A stretch of DNA of 37,337 nucleotides from Opitutales bacterium UBA2995. Its GTDB lineage: Bacteria > Verrucomicrobiota > Verrucomicrobiia > Opitutales > UBA2995. A program made the translations under genes and the position numbers. Positions 33,526 through 37,337 of the stretch are shown in pieces; the first letter of the stretch is position 1; each line of letters starts with the position of its first letter. The DNA is taken from assembly GCA_002346535.1 (NCBI GenBank), contig DDZZ01000011.1, positions 1-37,337 on the forward strand, in the 5' to 3' direction. The notes under the pieces are model-generated. The model had not been told where the DNA came from. It ran no database searches and saw only the letters and a program-made list of their open reading frames with translations.

Positions 33526-35340
33526 ATGAATAGCTCAGCATTTCCCAGAAAAATTGTATTCATATGCTCCATACTTGCTAGCTTATGGCATCTTTCTGGA
33601 GCTATTACCCTTGAGATCACTTCTCCCATGGCGCCACCTTCCTGGGCCTTGATGGAGCGCGAATTGCTCCGGACCAATGCCACAGCTTGCGAAGAATTTT
33701 TTTCCAAGTATTTTGATGAGCGCGGATACCTGCTCTGTATTGAGCGGTGGGGAGGCGATGACGGGCCGGATGATGCGATCGAGAATGTGGCTGATTGGCC
33801 GATCTTGCATGCCCTTGGAGGTGACGATTCCATACTACGGATGTACCGGAAAGCCTGGGAAGGACACCTGAAGCAATATACCGAAGCCAAGACAGTGGAT
33901 GTTCCTTTCGCCCGGGATGGCATGTATTACAAGGAATTTCCGGTCATGATGGACTGGATGCACAATGGGGAGGGATTGCGCGTATTCAACCTTCAGGGAC
34001 TATCGGATCCCTACAATCTCGATTATCAAAAACGCGTTCGTCGTTTTGCGGGATTTTATATGAACGAGGACCCCGGAGCTCTTAACTATGATTATGAGCA
34101 CAAAATCATAAAAAGTATGTTCAACGGAAGCCGGGGGCCATTGATGCGCAAAACAACCGGGCTTGATTGGGCGGGTGATCCCATTGAAGTTGAAAACCGT
34201 TTTCACTTGGTGCATGGGGAGCGCAACTATGACGAAATGTTGGCTCACTTCAAAGACTACAATGACATACTCGGCGACCATCCTCAAAATTTGTCCGCAA
34301 CGACATTGGCACTAAATGCTTATATATTAACCGGTGAGGAAAAGTATAGAAAATGGATGCTTGATTACGTGGATGCTTGGCTGGACAGAATGGAAGCAAA
34401 CAACGGAATCATTCCCTCGAGCATTGGACTGGATGGTACCATCGGAGGAGAAACCGATGGAAAATGGTGGGGAAGTGTTTACGGTTGGGGATTTACAGTA
34501 GTTGTTCCTCAAAATGGAGAGCTGGCTCATCGCACCCGTGTATACCGGGCTGTGGATGGATTTGGGAATGCATACTTACTAACTGGAGATCGCAAGTACA
34601 TCGACACATGGACTGCGATGATCGATATCGTAAATTCCAACGCAAGGGTCATGGATGGCGTCAAACACTATCCTTATATGTATGGCGATGAGGGGTGGTA
34701 TGATTTCAAACCTGAACCCGTTCCATGGGGGACTCTCAATTCTTGGTTTTGGACCATGGATGAAAAGGACAAAAAACGTGTTTCATCGGATCCTTGGGTT
34801 CGATTTCTGGATGGAAAAGATCCCGATTATCCGGTACGGGAATTGGGTAAAGATTTTTCCGTTATTCGGGATCGGGTAGCTGAGATGCGTGCCGATACCA
34901 CGACTCCCGATACACGATTGTCGGATGATCCGATGAAATATAATCCGGCAACCGTGCAAACGCTCAACAAACTTATGATGGCGGGCTTGGATCCGGGTCG
35001 CGGGGCTGCGCCCTTGCATTGTCGGGTGCGCTATTTTGATCCGGAGAATCGCCGGGCCGGTATTCCCAAGGATGTTGCCGCCTTGATCGATAAAGTGTCC
35101 GATGACGAATTAAGGCTAACCTTGGTGAATGTTAGTCAGACCCATGCAAGGGAATTAATTTTGCAAACTGGCGCCTACGCTGAGCATCGTATTGATTCAA
35201 TTGATACCGGCGACGAAGTAGCCGAAGTTGGAGATCCTACAGTCAGGATAAAGTTGGCTCCTGGCTGTGGCCAACGGCTGGTTATAGCCAATAAACGTTA
35301 TGCCCTCCAGCCTCGTATGGATTTTCCGTGGGATCGATGA
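33526..35340 (+). CDS. Large secreted protein of unknown family, probable alpha/alpha-toroid enzyme
   Basis: A 604-residue protein with a signal peptide (KIVFICSILASLWHLSGA, residues 9-26). The middle (residues of about 230-400) has paired helices with aromatic and acidic ends (LSATTLALNAYILTGEEKYR, MLDYVDAWLDRMEANNG, GFGNAYLLTGDRKYIDTW), the pattern of (alpha/alpha)n-toroid glycan-active enzymes. Near the start are conserved-looking WGGDDGPDDAIEN and KTVDVPFARDGMYYKEFPVM. The last 110 residues form a beta-rich domain (DDELRLTLVNVSQTHAREL). I do not know a named family; a glycoside hydrolase or lyase role is inferred from fold-like features and the neighbouring sulfatase. Length and an unbroken frame show it is real and intact, unlike the dead genes before it. 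Confidence 0.8.
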   Translation: MNSSAFPRKIVFICSILASLWHLSGAITLEITSPMAPPSWALMERELLRTNATACEEFFSKYFDERGYLLCIERWGGDDGPDDAIENVADWPILHALGGDDSILRMYRKAWEGHLKQYTEAKTVDVPFARDGMYYKEFPVMMDWMHNGEGLRVFNLQGLSDPYNLDYQKRVRRFAGFYMNEDPGALNYDYEHKIIKSMFNGSRGPLMRKTTGLDWAGDPIEVENRFHLVHGERNYDEMLAHFKDYNDILGDHPQNLSATTLALNAYILTGEEKYRKWMLDYVDAWLDRMEANNGIIPSSIGLDGTIGGETDGKWWGSVYGWGFTVVVPQNGELAHRTRVYRAVDGFGNAYLLTGDRKYIDTWTAMIDIVNSNARVMDGVKHYPYMYGDEGWYDFKPEPVPWGTLNSWFWTMDEKDKKRVSSDPWVRFLDGKDPDYPVRELGKDFSVIRDRVAEMRADTTTPDTRLSDDPMKYNPATVQTLNKLMMAGLDPGRGAAPLHCRVRYFDPENRRAGIPKDVAALIDKVSDDELRLTLVNVSQTHARELILQTGAYAEHRIDSIDTGDEVAEVGDPTVRIKLAPGCGQRLVIANKRYALQPRMDFPWDR

Positions 35341-35718
35341 AGACGTTTTCTGCTGTCATAGGCTGGATGAAAGGAATTTGAATCTCTACATCCCTGGAAA
35401 ACTTTTAGAGATTACTCGGTTTTTACTGCCTAAAAGTTGACTGACATTCTCCTCTGCTGAACCATAGGTTCTTTTTACGAAACTTCTCTATATTTGCGTA
35501 AAGGTAGACTCGATTATCGTCAACAAAAAAATCCATCACCTTCCCTTGAGAAGGGAAAGGAAATTAAACAAACTTATTTGATATTTTCAAGTTCCGAATT
35601 GCCAACTTCACGATGATCCAATCCTCAAAATTTGACCTTAAGGAGAGGGATTTCCTGACTCACTAGCGCTAGTTTTCTAAAGCTGGTGTTTGTTCCTTTA
35701 ATTTCTATCCTTTCTTTT
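35341..35718. other. Intergenic region with two palindromes upstream of a sulfatase gene
   Basis: This stretch of about 380 bases has no gene. It holds a 7-base-pair hairpin (TTCCCTT-GAG-AAGGGAA, 35541-35557) and a perfect 12-base palindrome, ACTAGCGCTAGT (35662-35673), 46 bases before the sulfatase ATG. The second could be an operator. No convincing -35/-10 pair could be fixed. Confidence 0.4.
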
Positions 35719-37284
35719 ATGAAAAAATCTCTTCTGGTTACCTTCGCTTTGTCGGGTCTGATTTTCATCAGTTGTGCTGAGGACAGGTCTATTGAGCAAC
35801 CTAACATTGTCATCATCTTGGCTGATGATTTTGGTGTGGGGGACATTCAAGCCCATTATCCGGATAACAAAATCGCCACGCCGTTTCTCGATCAGTTTTC
35901 CGCTGAATCTATGCGTTTTACCAACGCGCATAGTGGATCTGCTTGTTGCACACCTACCCGTTATGGATTGTTAACCGGTCGATATGCCTGGCGAACTGCC
36001 ATGCAGGAATGGGTGATTGCGGCTTATGAACCACCCTTGATAGATGAGGATCGGCTGACACTCCCCGGCTTCCTGCAAAACCATGGCTATGAAACCGCAT
36101 TGATTGGCAAATGGCACTTGGGCTGGAATTGGGCAGGCGAACGGCCCAGCACCCGCGAAGAAGAGCGTAATGTTTTGGCCAAATACGAATGGGATTACAC
36201 AAAGCCGATCGAGGATGGACCGATTACTCGGGGGTTTGATTATTACTTTGGGACCCATGTCCCGAATTTTCCGCCTTTTACTTTTATTGAAAATGACCGG
36301 GTCGTTACCCAACCGACTGCAACCTATAACTGGGATCCCAATGAAGGTACTGTCATGCCGCGTGGCTTCGATGGTAATCCCATCGCACCTGGCTGGCAAT
36401 GGGACCAAATCCTTCCTGAGATCACCAATCGCGCAGTTCAATACATCCATGATCAGTCGCAGAAAAAAGAACCTTTCTTTTTGTTCTTCTCCCAAACATC
36501 TCCGCACGAGCCGGTGGTACCCTCCAAGGACTTTAAGGATAAAAGTGGCATTGCTCCCATTGTCGACTTTGTCATGGAAACCGATTGGTCGGCCGGCCAG
36601 GTAATTAAAGCAATCGACGAGGCTGGAATTACCGACAATACCATCGTCATTTTTACCGCCGATAACGGGCATTCTCATTACACCGGTTGGGAAACGTTGT
36701 TGGAAGCCGGTCATTATGCCAGTGGTCCGTATCGGGGCCACAAAAGCAACATTTGGGAAGGGGGCCACCGTGTGCCATTTCTTGTGCGATGGCCTGGCCA
36801 TGTTGAAGCGGGCAGCGCAATAGATCATGGACTAAGCCTGGTTGATATTTTTGCAACTTGTGCCGACCTTTTGGATACAGAAGTTTCTTTCGAATTTGCC
36901 GAAGACAGCTTTAGCTTTTTAGAAACCCTTCAAGGAAGCTCATCGGGGCCGCATCGTGACCACGTAATCGCTCATTCCACGCCGGGCGAATTCTCTCTGG
37001 CCGAAGGTCCTTGGAAAATTGTATTCCGCAATCCTCAAGCCGGATTGGATAAAAATCGGGGAGAGCCGCGCATCCGAGAGCTCTATAACCTGTATGCCGA
37101 TATCGCCGAATCAAACAATCTGGCTGAAAAAGAACCGGAAATTGTAAGGTACTTGGAAAAGAAATTAAAAGACATCGTGGCTCGTGGAACCAGCCGAGAC
37201 GGTCCCGATCAAGCCAATGACACCAAGGTTACCGTTGATGTCATTCAGACTGAACGCTGGGGATCGCCTCTCGCAAAGGATTAA
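35719..37284 (+). CDS. Lipoprotein sulfatase (S1 family, CTPTR-type)
   Basis: A 521-residue sulfatase. The lipoprotein signal ends at the lipobox FISC (cysteine at about 19). The metal site is ILADDFGVGD (about 34-43). The formylglycine motif is CCTPTRYGLLTGRY, with the modified cysteine at about 77 and threonine instead of the more usual serine at the fourth position; C-x-P-x-R is kept. GKWHLGWNW, FTADNGHSHYTGWE and the RGHKSNIWEGGHRVPF segment follow in order. It should cleave sulfate esters outside the cytoplasm; the substrate is open. GTG 35686 could extend the frame by 11 residues, but ATG 35719 gives a standard lipoprotein start. It lies 378 bases behind the secreted toroid-like protein on the same strand. 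Confidence 0.93.
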   Translation: MKKSLLVTFALSGLIFISCAEDRSIEQPNIVIILADDFGVGDIQAHYPDNKIATPFLDQFSAESMRFTNAHSGSACCTPTRYGLLTGRYAWRTAMQEWVIAAYEPPLIDEDRLTLPGFLQNHGYETALIGKWHLGWNWAGERPSTREEERNVLAKYEWDYTKPIEDGPITRGFDYYFGTHVPNFPPFTFIENDRVVTQPTATYNWDPNEGTVMPRGFDGNPIAPGWQWDQILPEITNRAVQYIHDQSQKKEPFFLFFSQTSPHEPVVPSKDFKDKSGIAPIVDFVMETDWSAGQVIKAIDEAGITDNTIVIFTADNGHSHYTGWETLLEAGHYASGPYRGHKSNIWEGGHRVPFLVRWPGHVEAGSAIDHGLSLVDIFATCADLLDTEVSFEFAEDSFSFLETLQGSSSGPHRDHVIAHSTPGEFSLAEGPWKIVFRNPQAGLDKNRGEPRIRELYNLYADIAESNNLAEKEPEIVRYLEKKLKDIVARGTSRDGPDQANDTKVTVDVIQTERWGSPLAKD

Positions 37285-37337
37285 GTTTGAAGACTAACGT
37301 TTGAATACCTTCAAGGTGTCGGGTGTCAGTAATCATT

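Noticed and set aside
35971..36828. A 285-codon minus-strand frame.
   Set aside because: It lies wholly antisense to an intact sulfatase gene and shows no independent motif.
1..37337. Possible prophage, integrative element, CRISPR array, or RNA genes.
   Set aside because: No integrase, transposase, phage structural gene, spaced direct repeats, tRNA cloverleaf or rRNA sequence was recognised.

Overview
The window looks like a chromosomal accessory region of a Verrucomicrobiota/Planctomycetota-type bacterium, most plausibly a marine or host-associated Opitutae-like verrucomicrobium. This is inferred from content: several lipoprotein or secreted formylglycine sulfatases, twin-arginine (Tat) exported sugar-metabolism enzymes (Gfo/Idh/MocA, galactonate-dehydratase-like, xylose-isomerase-like), remnants of leucine-rich-repeat and propeller proteins, and moderate GC. 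No rRNA, tRNA, CRISPR array, integrase or transposase was seen.

Layout. 1-3064 (-): start of a very large secreted glycosidase-like protein with fibronectin-III-like repeats, running off the window. 3631-5935 (+): a spermidine-synthase-like protein and an acyl-CoA ligase. 5932-7891 (-): a sodium:solute symporter coupled to a small membrane protein. 8187-9668 (-): lipoprotein sulfatase. 9984-11721 (-): cupin and amidase, overlapping. 11849-13123 (+): Tat-type epoxide-hydrolase-like enzyme with a clear terminator. 13463-14950 (-): iduronate-sulfatase-like enzyme. 14959-15679: two dead genes back to back. 15728-16692 (+): two unknown envelope proteins. 16700-17905 (-): galactonate-dehydratase-like enzyme. 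18022-19812 (-): B12-binding radical SAM protein. 20026-20975 (+): a chimera of two dead genes. 21019-21789 (-): SDR dehydrogenase. 21891-22387 (+): dead class II aldolase. 22460-23860 (+): Tat-type Gfo/Idh oxidoreductase. 23919-27347 (-): a LacI-regulator remnant behind a complete tripartite tricarboxylate transporter (TctC-TctB-TctA). 28040-29516 (+): dead SAF-domain dehydrogenase followed by an intact zinc alcohol dehydrogenase. 29681-30616 (-): Tat-type sugar isomerase/epimerase. 30727-32263: two convergent Sco copper chaperones, one fused to a CusF-like domain, with a CsoR-like palindrome upstream. 32441-33488: a second chimera of dead genes. 33526-35340 (+): large secreted protein of unknown family. 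35719-37284 (+): another lipoprotein sulfatase.

Taken together, the intact genes suggest scavenging of sulfated polysaccharides and sugar acids: sulfatases and exported enzymes outside the cytoplasm, uptake by SSS and TTT transporters, and dehydrogenases inside. The strongest unexpected signal is the density of gene remnants between intact genes. At least eight recognisable coding remnants carry in-frame stops, frameshifts or deletion junctions, and two are head-to-tail chimeras of unrelated genes. I did not find a convincing new multi-gene defence or biosynthetic system. The best candidates for new biology are the 604-residue secreted protein, the 211/104-residue envelope pair, the CusF-Sco fusion with its putative operator, and the lone B12-radical SAM enzyme.
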